From: Serratia surfactantfaciens
GTDB taxonomy: Bacteria; Pseudomonadota; Gammaproteobacteria; Enterobacterales; Enterobacteriaceae
Direction of reading: 5' to 3'
NCBI RefSeq assembly: GCF_001642805.2
Contig: NZ_CP016948.1
Coordinates: 310,001-374,000 of the forward strand
DNA length: 64,000 nt
The notes under the pieces were generated by a model. That model saw nothing but the letters and a program-made list of their open reading frames with translations. It was not told the DNA's origin and did not search any database. This document shows, piece by piece, positions 24,108 through 31,904 of this stretch. Numbering within the stretch: position 1 is the first letter of the stretch; the number at the start of each line of letters is the position of its first letter. A program made the position numbers and the translations under genes.

Positions 24108-25223
24108 ATGCGCAATTCCCTCATTTTACTGCTGCTTTCCCTGTGGTTCGGCCTGTTCCCCGCCCAGGCGAAAACGGTCACCGACATCACCGGCCGTCAG
24201 GTCGTGGTGCCGGATAACCCGCAGCGTATCGTGCTGGGAGAGAGCCGCATGCTGTATACGCTGGCGCTGCTGGAGCCGGGCAACCCGGCGCAGCGCATCG
24301 TCGGCTGGCCGGCGGATCTGGCGCGCTTCGATGCGCAAAGCTGGCAGCTTTATACGCAGAAGTTTCCGCAGATCGCCGCGATCCCCGTTATCAGCGGCAA
24401 CAATTTTCGCCAGGTCAATATCGAAAGCCTGCTGCAGCTGAAGCCGGATCTGGTGATCCTGGCGCGCTACGCGCGTGAAGACGGCGACAACGATCTGCTG
24501 GTTTCCGCGTTGAACAAGGCCGGCGTGGCGGTGATCTATGTCGATCTGCGCATCGATCTGCTGAACAACACCGTGCCGAGCGTGCGGCTGCTGGGCGACG
24601 TGCTCAATCGCCAGGAGCGCGCCGAGCAGTTCATCGAATTTTATCAGCAGCATATGGCGGTGATTCAGCAACGGCTGGCGGGCTATCAGGGGGCGAAACC
24701 CAAAGTGATGCTGCACCTGCATCTGGGGCGACGCGACACCTGCTGCACCACCGCCGCGCACGGTAATCTCGGCGATCTGCTGACCTTCGCCGGCGGTGAC
24801 AACATCGCCAACGCCAGCGTCAAAGGCGTGTATGGCGAACTGAACCCGGAAACCATTCTGAGCGCCAATCCCGACGTTTACCTCGCCACCGGCATGGCCG
24901 GGCCGCAGGGCAAACGGCTGTCCGACTTGCGCCTCGGGCCGCAGGTCAGCCCACAGGAGGCTGCCGCCAGCTTCCACCAGTTGATCGCCAAACAGCCGAT
25001 GCTGGCCAGCCTGCAGGCGGTGAAAAACCACCGCGCCTGGAGCGTCTGGCACAATTTTTACCTCAGCCCGTACCACGTGGTGCTGGTCGAGATGTTCGCC
25101 AAAGCGTTTTACCCGGATCTGTTCGCCGACATTAACCCGCAACAGACCTTCCAACAGCTGTATCAGCAGTTTTTGCCGTTACCTTTTTCAGGGACCTATT
25201 GGAGTCAGTTAGATAATGAATAA
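24108..25223 (+). CDS. Iron-type ABC transporter substrate-binding protein
   Basis: The 371-residue precursor has a signal peptide MRNSLILLLLSLWFGLFPAQA. The TroA/FepB-like bilobal domain follows: TDITGRQVVVPDNPQRIVLGESRMLYTLALL, NIESLLQLKPDLVILARY, GGDNIANASVKGVYGELNPETILSANPDVYLATG. It is probably a periplasmic binding protein for a ferric siderophore or haem-like ligand. ATG 24108 was chosen because the earlier ATG 24075 lies inside the -10 element and Fur box. It overlaps the TonB-dependent receptor gene by 8 bp. No permease or ATPase gene is next to it, so it must share one encoded elsewhere. Confidence 0.8.
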   Translation: MRNSLILLLLSLWFGLFPAQAKTVTDITGRQVVVPDNPQRIVLGESRMLYTLALLEPGNPAQRIVGWPADLARFDAQSWQLYTQKFPQIAAIPVISGNNFRQVNIESLLQLKPDLVILARYAREDGDNDLLVSALNKAGVAVIYVDLRIDLLNNTVPSVRLLGDVLNRQERAEQFIEFYQQHMAVIQQRLAGYQGAKPKVMLHLHLGRRDTCCTTAAHGNLGDLLTFAGGDNIANASVKGVYGELNPETILSANPDVYLATGMAGPQGKRLSDLRLGPQVSPQEAAASFHQLIAKQPMLASLQAVKNHRAWSVWHNFYLSPYHVVLVEMFAKAFYPDLFADINPQQTFQQLYQQFLPLPFSGTYWSQLDNE

Positions 25224-27339
25224 CAACAAGCGCGGTTGGTGGTGCGCATTGCCTTTGGCGGCCTGCGCGACATCGCCGACGTGGGCGGCGGAAAAAGCCG
25301 CGTCGCAGGATGAGAACCTGGTGGTGATCGGCCGTAAAGACACCGACGGCGTGCAGAGCTATCAGCCGTTGACCAGCGTCACCGGCACCCGCAGCGAAAC
25401 CAACCTGCTGAACGTGCCGCAGGCGATCGACGTGGTGCCGCAGCAGGTGATTACCGATCAGGCGGTCAGCAGCCTGGACGAAGCGTTATACAACGTCAGC
25501 GGCATTACCCAGGCCAACACGCTGGGCGGCACTCAGGACGCGGTAATGAAGCGCGGCTTCGGCGACAACCGCGACGGCTCCATTCTGCGCGACGGCGTGC
25601 GCTCGGTGCAGGCGCGCAACTTCACGCCGACCACCGAACGGGTGGAGGTGCTCAAGGGGCCGGCCTCGATGCTGTACGGCATGGGCGAGCCGGGGGGGAT
25701 GATCAACATGATCACCAAAAAGCCCCAGCTGCAGCAGCATACCCACGTGGAGGGCTGGGGCAGCAGTTTCAACGGCGGCGGCGGCCAGCTCGACGTTACC
25801 GGGCCGCTCGGCACGTCGGGATTCGCCTATCGGATGATCGTCGATCACGATGAAACCGACTACTGGCGCAACTTTGGCCGCAATCGTCAGACGGTGATCG
25901 CGCCCTCGCTGATGTGGTACGGCGAGAACACCACCGTGCGGCTGGCCTACGAGCATATGGAATATCTGGTGCCGTTCGATCGCGGCACTATTATCGATTC
26001 GCGCACCGGCAAACCGGTGAATACGCCGCGCGATCGCCGTTTCGACGAGGCTTACAACGCCACCCGCGGCGATCAGGACAGCGTCACTTTGCAGATCGAT
26101 CAGACGCTCAACGAGCGCTGGAAAAGCTCGCTGACCTACGCCTATAGCCGCAACAGCTACAGCGACAACCAGGCGCGCGCCACGGCGTTGAACCCGGAGA
26201 ACGGTAAATTGAGCCGCCAGGCCGATGCGACTGCCAACGCCGTCAGCCATGCCAACGCGGTGCAGCTGACGCTCAATGGCGACGTGGACTGGGGCAGCAT
26301 CAACCACCAGATGCTGTTCGGCTTCGATTTTGAGGATAACCGCACCTACCGCGGCGACATGATCCGCGGCAAAAAGAACGGCGATTTCAATATCTATCAT
26401 CCGGTATACGGCCTGATGCCGCCGTCGACGGCGGTCAGCGCCAAAGACAGCGACCAGCGGGAAAACCTCACCAGCTACGGCTGGTTTATGCAGGATTCTA
26501 TCCAACTGACCGATAAATGGCTGGTGATGGGCGGGCTGCGTTACGACGCTTTCGACGTCTATGCCGGCAAGGGGCGGCCGTTCCAGACCAACACCGACAG
26601 CTCGGACGGCAAGCTGGTGCCGCGCGCCGGGGTGGTGTACAAGCTGACGCCTTATGTGTCGCTGTACAGCAGCTATACCGAGTCGTTCAAGCCGAACTCC
26701 TCCATCGCCACCCAGATCGGTTCGCTGCCGCCGGAGCAGGGCAAATCCTGGGAAGTCGGCGGCAAGCTGGCGCTGCCTAACGGCGTCACCGGCACCCTGG
26801 CGCTGTTCGACATCACCAAGCGCAACGTGATGGTCAATGAGCTGGTGGAGGGCGAAACCGTGACGCGCACCGCCGGGCGCGTGCGTTCGCAGGGCGTGGA
26901 GCTGGACGTGGCCGGCAATCTCACCGATTCGCTGAGCCTGATCGGCTCCTATGCTTATACCGACGCCCGCGTGGTGGACGATCCGGACAACAAGGGCAAA
27001 GAGATGACCAACGTGGCGCGCCACACCGCCTCGCTGTTCCTGACCCAGAACCTGGGCAGTCTGGGCCTGTACAGCGGCGATGAGGTGCGCATCGGCGCCG
27101 GCGCGCGCTATGTCGGCCGCCGCCCGGGTGACGCTGCCAACAGCTTCTACCTGGATAATTACACCGTTGCCGATGCGTTCGCCGCTTACACCATGCCGAT
27201 CAACGGCTATCGGGTGAAATGGCAGCTGAACGTGAAGAACCTGTTCGATAAAACCTATTATCCGTCCAGCGGGGGCAACTTGCGCGTGGCGGTGGGGGAA
27301 CCGCGTGAGGTGGTGCTGCGCGGCAGTATCGATTTCTAA
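25216..27339 (+). CDS. TonB-dependent siderophore receptor
   Basis: The 707-residue outer-membrane receptor has a signal peptide (~1-24), a TonB-box-like ENLVVIG near residue 33, and a plug domain (NVPQAIDVVPQQVITDQAVSSLDEALYNVSGI; RVEVLKGPASMLYGMGEPGGMINMITKKP). A 22-strand barrel follows, ending with aromatic F (REVVLRGSIDF). Its architecture is that of FhuA/FcuA/FoxA-type ferric hydroxamate receptors; the exact siderophore cannot be read. It has no N-terminal signalling domain. Overlap with the binding-protein gene indicates translational coupling under the same Fur-controlled promoter. Confidence 0.88.
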   Translation: MNNNKRGWWCALPLAACATSPTWAAEKAASQDENLVVIGRKDTDGVQSYQPLTSVTGTRSETNLLNVPQAIDVVPQQVITDQAVSSLDEALYNVSGITQANTLGGTQDAVMKRGFGDNRDGSILRDGVRSVQARNFTPTTERVEVLKGPASMLYGMGEPGGMINMITKKPQLQQHTHVEGWGSSFNGGGGQLDVTGPLGTSGFAYRMIVDHDETDYWRNFGRNRQTVIAPSLMWYGENTTVRLAYEHMEYLVPFDRGTIIDSRTGKPVNTPRDRRFDEAYNATRGDQDSVTLQIDQTLNERWKSSLTYAYSRNSYSDNQARATALNPENGKLSRQADATANAVSHANAVQLTLNGDVDWGSINHQMLFGFDFEDNRTYRGDMIRGKKNGDFNIYHPVYGLMPPSTAVSAKDSDQRENLTSYGWFMQDSIQLTDKWLVMGGLRYDAFDVYAGKGRPFQTNTDSSDGKLVPRAGVVYKLTPYVSLYSSYTESFKPNSSIATQIGSLPPEQGKSWEVGGKLALPNGVTGTLALFDITKRNVMVNELVEGETVTRTAGRVRSQGVELDVAGNLTDSLSLIGSYAYTDARVVDDPDNKGKEMTNVARHTASLFLTQNLGSLGLYSGDEVRIGAGARYVGRRPGDAANSFYLDNYTVADAFAAYTMPINGYRVKWQLNVKNLFDKTYYPSSGGNLRVAVGEPREVVLRGSIDF

Positions 27340-27392
27340 GCCACGGGCGGTGAAATTTGCTTAAATAACCGCCCCAACGTTAAGGAGAACGC

Positions 27393-27911
27393 ATGAGCCT
27401 GCAGATTCGTTTGGCGCAGCAGCGGGATATCGCGCATCTGATGGCGGTTGAACGCTCGGCGGCGCAGCTGTTTCGCCAGCAGCCGACATGGCGCTTTATC
27501 GCTGAAGGCGAGGTGATGACCCCGCAACAGCACGCCGCATTTATTGCCGATCGCCGTGAATGGCTGGCGGAAAGCGACCACGGCGAGTGCGCCGGTTTTA
27601 TCGCCGTGCAGGCTCAGGGGGAAGATTGGCACATCGCCGAATTGTCGGTCGCCGGCACCTGGCAGCGGCAGGGCGTCGGCCGCCGCCTGATCGGGGCGGT
27701 GGCGGAAGAGGCCAAACGGCAAGGCGCCTGTCGCCTGACGCTCACCACCTTTATCGACGTGCCGTGGAATGCGCCTTACTACCGGCGGCTGGGATTCCGG
27801 CCGCTTGAGGGCGCGCAGCTCACGGTCGCCCTGCGGCGGCATCTGGATGAGGATCTGGCGCATGGCTTTGCCGCCGGCAGTCGCTGTGCCATGGAATTTA
27901 CACTATCGTAA
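27393..27911 (+). CDS. GNAT acetyltransferase
   Basis: The 172-residue acetyltransferase begins LQIRLAQQRDIAHLMAVERSAAQLFR. Its acetyl-CoA block is HIAELSVAGTWQRQGVGRRLIGAVAEEAKRQGACRLTLTTF, with the pyrophosphate loop Q-R-Q-G-V-G-R, and it ends with FIDVPWNAPYYRRLGFRPLEGAQLT. The substrate is unknown. AAGGAG precedes the ATG. It lies between the receptor gene and aroL; the weak TyrR-like box of aroL overlaps its stop. Confidence 0.85.
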   Translation: MSLQIRLAQQRDIAHLMAVERSAAQLFRQQPTWRFIAEGEVMTPQQHAAFIADRREWLAESDHGECAGFIAVQAQGEDWHIAELSVAGTWQRQGVGRRLIGAVAEEAKRQGACRLTLTTFIDVPWNAPYYRRLGFRPLEGAQLTVALRRHLDEDLAHGFAAGSRCAMEFTLS

Positions 27912-27924
27912 ATATTGAAATACA
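27907..27924. promoter_or_regulatory. Weak TyrR-box-like sequence upstream of aroL
   Basis: CGTAAA-tattga-AATACA matches TGTAAA-N6-TTTACA at 9 of 12 positions, 97 bp before the aroL start. aroL is TyrR-controlled in E. coli; here the match alone is modest. Confidence 0.3.
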
Positions 27925-28020
27925 GAGCGGGCAGGGTATGATGCTGCCACCACGCCATCGCACCCGTTCGGTATTTTGGTATGCAATGCACTCAAGTCAC
28001 CGTATAAGGGACAACCCGTA

Positions 28021-28545
28021 ATGACACAAACCCTGTTCATGGTAGGCGCTCGCGGAGCCGGCAAGACCACGGTAGGCAGCGCATTGGCGCTGGCGTTGGG
28101 CTATCAGTTCGTCGATACCGATCTGTTTATGCAGCAGGCGGCGCAGATGAGCGTGGCGGAAATGGTCGAGCGCGAAGGTTGGCTGGGGTTCCGCCGCCGC
28201 GAGACTATCGCGTTGCAGACCGTGACCAAACCGTCAACCATAGTTGCCACTGGGGGCGGCGCGATCCTGGCGGAGGAGAACCGTCAGTTTATGCGTCAGC
28301 ATGGCACCGTTATCTACCTGCGCGCGCCGGCCAGCGTGTTGGCGCAGCGGTTGGAAGCCTATCCGGAAGATGCGCAGCGCCCGACGCTCACCGGCAGGCC
28401 GATCGCCGAGGAGATGCTCGAGGTACTGGCGGCGCGCGAAGCGCTGTATCAGGACGCCGCGCATTACGTGATGGATGCGGCGGCCGATCCGCAGCGGGTG
28501 GTGGAACAAATCCTCGCGGTGCTACCGCGTGAGACGGTGAAATAA
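28021..28545 (+). CDS. aroL: Shikimate kinase II
   Basis: The 174-residue enzyme phosphorylates shikimate at the 3-hydroxyl using ATP in the pathway to chorismate. The Walker A loop is GARGAGKTT; shikimate-binding D34 (FVDTDLF), R58 (FRRRE) and the GGG (VATGGGAI) are present, as is the lid Arg in [10 protein letters not shown]. The TDLFMQQ...MVEREGW pattern and length fit AroL rather than AroK. Start 28021 follows AAGGGAC. In E. coli aroL is followed by yaiA and aroM; here an AraC/NTF2 pair separates aroL from yaiA and aroM is absent. Confidence 0.93.
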   Translation: MTQTLFMVGARGAGKTTVGSALALALGYQFVDTDLFMQQAAQMSVAEMVEREGWLGFRRRETIALQTVTKPSTIVATGGGAILAEENRQFMRQHGTVIYLRAPASVLAQRLEAYPEDAQRPTLTGRPIAEEMLEVLAAREALYQDAAHYVMDAAADPQRVVEQILAVLPRETVK

Positions 28546-28581
28546 CCTTTTCTTCTCTTCGGGCGCCGTGCGCCCGTTTCC

Positions 28582-29322
28582 CTATTCCGTTAGCCGAACT
28601 GCCGCAAAGTAGGCGCCGGGCGTGACGCCGAAGCGGCGGCGGAAGGCGGCGATATAGGCGCTGACGTTGTCATAGCCACAGGCGTCGGCCACCTCGCCGA
28701 CCGCTTCGCCGCGTGATAATCCCTCCAGTGAACGCAATACCCGCGCCTGCTGGCGCCACAGCGCGAAGCCGATGCCGGTTTCCTGCAGAAAGCGGCGGCT
28801 CAGGGTGCGCGGGCTGAGCCCGGCCCAGACGGCCCAGTCGCGCTGGCTGCGCAGGTTGGCGGGATCGTTCAGCAGCGCGCGGGCGATGTTCAGCAACCGG
28901 GCGTCCTGCGGGAGCGGCAGTTGCAAAGGGGCGCCGCTCGCCGCGTGCATTTCGTCCAGCAGCACCTGCAGCAGCCGCCGTTGCGGCGCACTCAGCGGGC
29001 CGGCAGGGAACTGCGCGATGCGTTCCACCAGCGCCTGCAACAGCGCAGAGGCCGTGAACAGCTGCGGCTGCAGCGGCATCTCCGGCGCGCTTTCCACCGG
29101 CAGATACAGACTCCAGCCCGCCACATCGCCGCAGGCCAGCGCCTGATGGGCGCACCCCGGCGGCAGCCAGCCCAGCGTGCCGCCGGTGATCGCCCATTGC
29201 CGGCCGGGCAGTTCCAGCGCCAGCATGCCGCGCGTCAAGAGATAGATCTGGCCGCCTTGGTGCTGATGCCAGGGCGTCAGGTGCTTTTTTTCATGCTGAA
29301 GGCGTTGGCTGCGGATCTGCAT
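28582..29322 (-). CDS. AraC-family regulator
   Basis: The 246-residue protein has an N-terminal cupin sensor (LTPWHQHQGGQIYLLTRGMLALEL; TLGWLPPGCAHQA) and a C-terminal double helix-turn-helix (WAVWAGLSPRTLSRRFLQETGIGFALWRQQARVL; VADACGYDNVSAYIAAFRRRFGVTPGAYF). The layout is like NimR/YeaM-type regulators. The divergent NTF2-like gene 98 bp away is the likely target. The inducer is unknown. It interrupts the usual aroL-yaiA order. Confidence 0.87.
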   Translation of the reverse strand: MQIRSQRLQHEKKHLTPWHQHQGGQIYLLTRGMLALELPGRQWAITGGTLGWLPPGCAHQALACGDVAGWSLYLPVESAPEMPLQPQLFTASALLQALVERIAQFPAGPLSAPQRRLLQVLLDEMHAASGAPLQLPLPQDARLLNIARALLNDPANLRSQRDWAVWAGLSPRTLSRRFLQETGIGFALWRQQARVLRSLEGLSRGEAVGEVADACGYDNVSAYIAAFRRRFGVTPGAYFAAVRLTE

Positions 29323-29420
29323 CGTGTTGGCCGTTTAACGTTATTGAAAGTCCTGATACGGTTATTATGCCATCACCCGACCGAGATAGGATCGCCATTC
29401 ACCCTATTCGGAGAAACGTG

Positions 29421-29825
29421 ATGACTCAACTTACCCCATTGAATCTGGTGCTCGATACGCTGCGGCAGATCGTCGCCAACCCGGAGCATCGGCCGGCCCA
29501 GCTCGCCGCCCGCTTCAGCGCGGACTACCGCCAGCAGGTGGATGGCAAGGTGCTGCACTTCGAGCAGTTTGAGCAGCATATGGCGCTGCTGAAGCGGCAA
29601 ACCCGCCGCATGACGCTGAGCATCATCGCGGCGGCGGAGCAGGGCGAGGCGGTGCTGACCCACCATCTGGTCGAGGTGGAAAAGCGCGACGGCACCTGCA
29701 GCCGCGTGCGGGTGCTGGCGCACTTCACCGTGCGTGAAGGCCGCATTTGCGCCTGCGAAGAACTGACCGAGCTGCTGGCGGGCGATCCCGGCGATCGCGA
29801 TCTTGGCTCGCGCGTGTCGGAATGA
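29421..29825 (+). CDS. NTF2-like/SnoaL-type small protein
   Basis: The 134-residue protein reads as a single cone-shaped NTF2-like fold: RFSADYRQQVDGKVLHFEQFEQHMALLKRQTRRMTLSIIAAAEQGEAVLTHHLVEVEKRDGTCSRVRVLAHFTVREGRICACEELTELLAG. Such proteins are often small isomerases, hydrolases or scaffolds; the active residues are not evident. Start 29421 follows GGAGAAACGTG. It is divergent from the AraC regulator and probably its target. The yaiA gene follows 47 bp downstream. Confidence 0.72.
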   Translation: MTQLTPLNLVLDTLRQIVANPEHRPAQLAARFSADYRQQVDGKVLHFEQFEQHMALLKRQTRRMTLSIIAAAEQGEAVLTHHLVEVEKRDGTCSRVRVLAHFTVREGRICACEELTELLAGDPGDRDLGSRVSE

Positions 29826-29872
29826 GGGCGGCTGCTATACTTGCTACTGTGTGAAACACACGGGAGAACGGC

Positions 29873-30073
29873 ATGCGCGAAAATGATCAACCTGCTTATC
29901 CACGGAGTGCCCGCGTCGTAGAGGTGTTTCGAGGCGACCCGAACCTGCATCTGCGCCGCTTTGAGGTGCGCACCGACGACATTGAGCCGAATACGTTGCT
30001 CAGTGAACATGAAACCGAGCAGGAAGCGCTCGACGCCAAGCATCGCTATGAAGACGAGGCGTTAGAGCTCTGA
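29873..30073 (+). CDS. yaiA: YaiA homologue
   Basis: The 66-residue cytoplasmic protein resembles E. coli YaiA (63 aa), above all in the C-terminal half: LLSEHETEQEALDAKHRYED here against ISEHPTAQEAMDAKKRYED in E. coli, as I recall that sequence. The function is unknown. In E. coli yaiA lies in the aroL-yaiA-aroM unit, so it supports the backbone synteny here. CGGGAGAA precedes the ATG. A strong terminator follows, and the has locus begins after it. Confidence 0.8.
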   Translation: MRENDQPAYPRSARVVEVFRGDPNLHLRRFEVRTDDIEPNTLLSEHETEQEALDAKHRYEDEALEL

Positions 30074-30086
30074 CCTGCAGCCCAGC

Positions 30087-30111
30087 GGAAACCGGCGTCA
30101 GGCCGGTTTCC
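30087..30111 (+). terminator. Terminator after yaiA
   Basis: GGAAACCGGC (30087-30096) pairs perfectly with GCCGGTTTCC (30102-30111), followed by TGTTTAT. It isolates the has locus from the upstream genes. Confidence 0.8.
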
Positions 30112-30152
30112 TGTTTATCCCCGCCTTAGCACATATTTCCCAGAACAATATT

Positions 30153-30171
30153 GATAATGATAATCATTTAT
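30153..30171 (+). promoter_or_regulatory. Fur box upstream of hasI
   Basis: GATAATGATAATCATTTAT matches the 19-bp Fur consensus at 17 of 19 positions. It lies 46 bp before the hasI start and implies iron repression of hasI. Confidence 0.88.
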
Positions 30172-30217
30172 GTGATTTTTATCGCCCCTATTGGGTGTTT
30201 CACTTCTGGGAAAAGAG

Positions 30218-30718
30218 ATGTCCAATTCCGAGTTGCAGGCGCTGTTTCTGCGCCATATGCGGCCGCTGCAAGCCTACTTGAACGCCAAACTGCGCGACCC
30301 TCAGCTGGCCGCGGATTTGGCGCAGGAAAGTTTTACCCGCCTCACCGAGCAATACCCGCAGGGCAATATTCTCGATATCGAGGCTTACCTGTATAAAACC
30401 GCCAAGAATCTGATGCTTGACCATCTTCGGCAACAGCAGCGGCGACAGACTGATGCGGTAGAGGATGACATTCTGGCGCAGTATCCCTCCGGCGAACCGG
30501 CGCTCGAGCAGCTGGCGATTGACAGCCAAATGCTGCAGCTGTTGCAACAGGCGCTGGCGGGCATGCCGCCGCGCACGCAGCAGATTTTCCGGCTCAACCG
30601 GCTCGACGGGCTGACCCAGGCGCAGGTGGCGGCTCAACTGAGCGTATCGCTCAGTACGGTGGAGAAGCATCTGGCCAGCGCGCTGGAGCGGCTGATGACG
30701 TTGATGGACGATCAATAA
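30218..30718 (+). CDS. hasI: ECF sigma factor HasI
   Basis: The 166-residue FecI-type sigma factor has region 2 (LFLRHMRPLQAYLNAKLRDPQLAADLAQESFTRL...IEAYLYKTAKNLMLDHLR) and region 4 (LAGMPPRTQQIFRLNRLDGLTQAQVAAQLSVSLSTVEKHLASALERL). It directs RNA polymerase to has promoters once HasR with haem-loaded HasA signals through HasS. Start 30218 follows GGGAAAAGAG; the upstream ATG at 30191 is less likely. A near-perfect Fur box precedes it. hasS follows, with its own apparent HasI-type promoter in the 76-bp gap. Confidence 0.93.
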   Translation: MSNSELQALFLRHMRPLQAYLNAKLRDPQLAADLAQESFTRLTEQYPQGNILDIEAYLYKTAKNLMLDHLRQQQRRQTDAVEDDILAQYPSGEPALEQLAIDSQMLQLLQQALAGMPPRTQQIFRLNRLDGLTQAQVAAQLSVSLSTVEKHLASALERLMTLMDDQ

Positions 30719-30731
30719 TGACAATTTTTTT

Positions 30732-30758
30732 ACGGGTTTATCCGCCTTCAGACGTCTT
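30732..30758 (+). promoter_or_regulatory. Candidate HasI-dependent promoter of hasS
   Basis: ACGGGTTT (30732-30739), 12 bp, ACGTC (30752-30756), then TTA nearby. The same elements with the same spacing occur before hasR (31811-31839). CGTC fits the -10 of ECF sigma promoters. The assignment is inference from the pair. Confidence 0.55.
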
Positions 30759-30794
30759 AACCTATAACCAGAAAAAACAGGGGTCTATGCCATC

Positions 30795-31748
30795 ATGAAT
30801 CCGCTAACCGCGCAGTCGCGGCAACAGGCGGCCGCCTGGGCCGTGCGCCTGGCCGAAGGGGCGCTGGCCGCCGACCAGCGGCGAGCGTTGGAGGCCTGGC
30901 TGGCCGATGATCCGCAGCATCCGGCGGCGCTGCGTCAGGCTCGCTTGCTGTGGGCGACGCTGGGGCAACTGCCGCCAGAACAGCGACAGGCGCTGCAGCC
31001 GCAGGTAGCGGCGCTGAAAACGCCATTTCGCCGTAGAGGAGCCCGCTGGGCGATGGCGGCGGCGGTGGCGATCGCCGTTTCCTTCGGCGTTTATCGCGGG
31101 CCGGATATATGGATCGGCATGCAGGCGGATTATCAAACCGTTCGCGGCGAGGTGCGCGAAGTCACGTTGCCGGACGGCAGCCGGGTGGCGCTGGACAGCG
31201 GCAGCGCGATCGCGCTGGCCTATTCCGCCAACGAACGCAAGGTGCGACTGCTGAGCGGCGCTGCCTATTTTATCGTCGCACCGGTGAACGGGCCGGAAAA
31301 GCGCCCGTTCAGGGTAGAGGCGGAAAACGGCGTCACCCAGGCGCTGGGCACCGAGTTCAGCGTGGCGCGCACCGGGCAGGGCGTCGACGTCAGCGTGCAT
31401 CAGCACAGCGTGCGGGTGACGCTCGAGCGCGGTGAGCGCTCGCTGGTGGTCGCGCAACGCCAGGCGGCGCATTACCGCAGCGGCCTGCTGTGGCTGACGC
31501 GGCAAACGGCCGGCGATGATGCCTGGCGGCGCGGCTGGCTGGTGATCGACCGCCAACCGCTGACGCAGGCGCTCGCGCAGCTCAACCGCTATCGCGAGAC
31601 GCGCATCGTGGCTGTCACCCCTGTGCTGAGAGCGCGCACGGTAAGCGGCGTGTTCGCGCTCAATAAACTCGACGACGGTGTCAGCGCCATTCGTCAGGAA
31701 CTCGCCGCCCGCCAACTGAATCTCCCCGGCATCACGCTGCTTTACTGA
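30795..31748 (+). CDS. hasS: FecR-type anti-sigma regulator HasS
   Basis: The 317-residue inner-membrane protein has a cytoplasmic N-terminal domain (AAAWAVRLAEGALAADQRRALEAWLADDPQHPAALRQA), one transmembrane segment near residues 80-97 (AAAVAIAVSFGVY) and a periplasmic FecR domain (QTVRGEVREVTLPDGSRVALDSGSAIALAYS) with a C-terminal STN-like part. It holds HasI inactive until contact with HasR. AGGGG precedes the ATG. Transcription of hasS by HasI, known in S. marcescens, agrees with the promoter motif upstream. Confidence 0.92.
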   Translation: MNPLTAQSRQQAAAWAVRLAEGALAADQRRALEAWLADDPQHPAALRQARLLWATLGQLPPEQRQALQPQVAALKTPFRRRGARWAMAAAVAIAVSFGVYRGPDIWIGMQADYQTVRGEVREVTLPDGSRVALDSGSAIALAYSANERKVRLLSGAAYFIVAPVNGPEKRPFRVEAENGVTQALGTEFSVARTGQGVDVSVHQHSVRVTLERGERSLVVAQRQAAHYRSGLLWLTRQTAGDDAWRRGWLVIDRQPLTQALAQLNRYRETRIVAVTPVLRARTVSGVFALNKLDDGVSAIRQELAARQLNLPGITLLY

Positions 31749-31810
31749 TCGGCGCAGGTGGGCCGGGACGCCCGTTTCGCCGCTATTTTCACTTTCTGTA
31801 AAAAATCTTT

Positions 31811-31839
31811 ACGGGTTTTCACCCTCCGGAACGTCCTTA
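31811..31839 (+). promoter_or_regulatory. Candidate HasI-dependent promoter of hasR
   Basis: ACGGGTTT (31811-31818), 12 bp, ACGTC (31831-31835), TTA. It is identical in elements and spacing to the hasS motif and is followed by a Fur box at 31849-31867. Confidence 0.55.
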
Positions 31840-31848
31840 TGTTTAAAC

Positions 31849-31867
31849 GAGATTGATTTCCATTATC
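31849..31867 (+). promoter_or_regulatory. Fur box upstream of hasR
   Basis: GAGATTGATTTCCATTATC matches the 19-bp Fur consensus at 14 positions. It lies between the candidate HasI promoter and the hasR start. Confidence 0.6.
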
Positions 31868-31904
31868 ACTTGGTTTGGCATTCTTTCGGGTGGAACACAC
31901 ACGC

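Noticed and set aside
24126..25154. 342-aa open frame opposite the iron-binding protein gene
   Set aside because: It is antisense to a clear FepB-like gene, has His/Gln-rich composition typical of reverse GC-rich frames, and shows no family likeness.
25486..27024. 512-aa open frame opposite the TonB-dependent receptor
   Set aside because: It is an antisense shadow; the receptor has plug and barrel motifs in the other strand.
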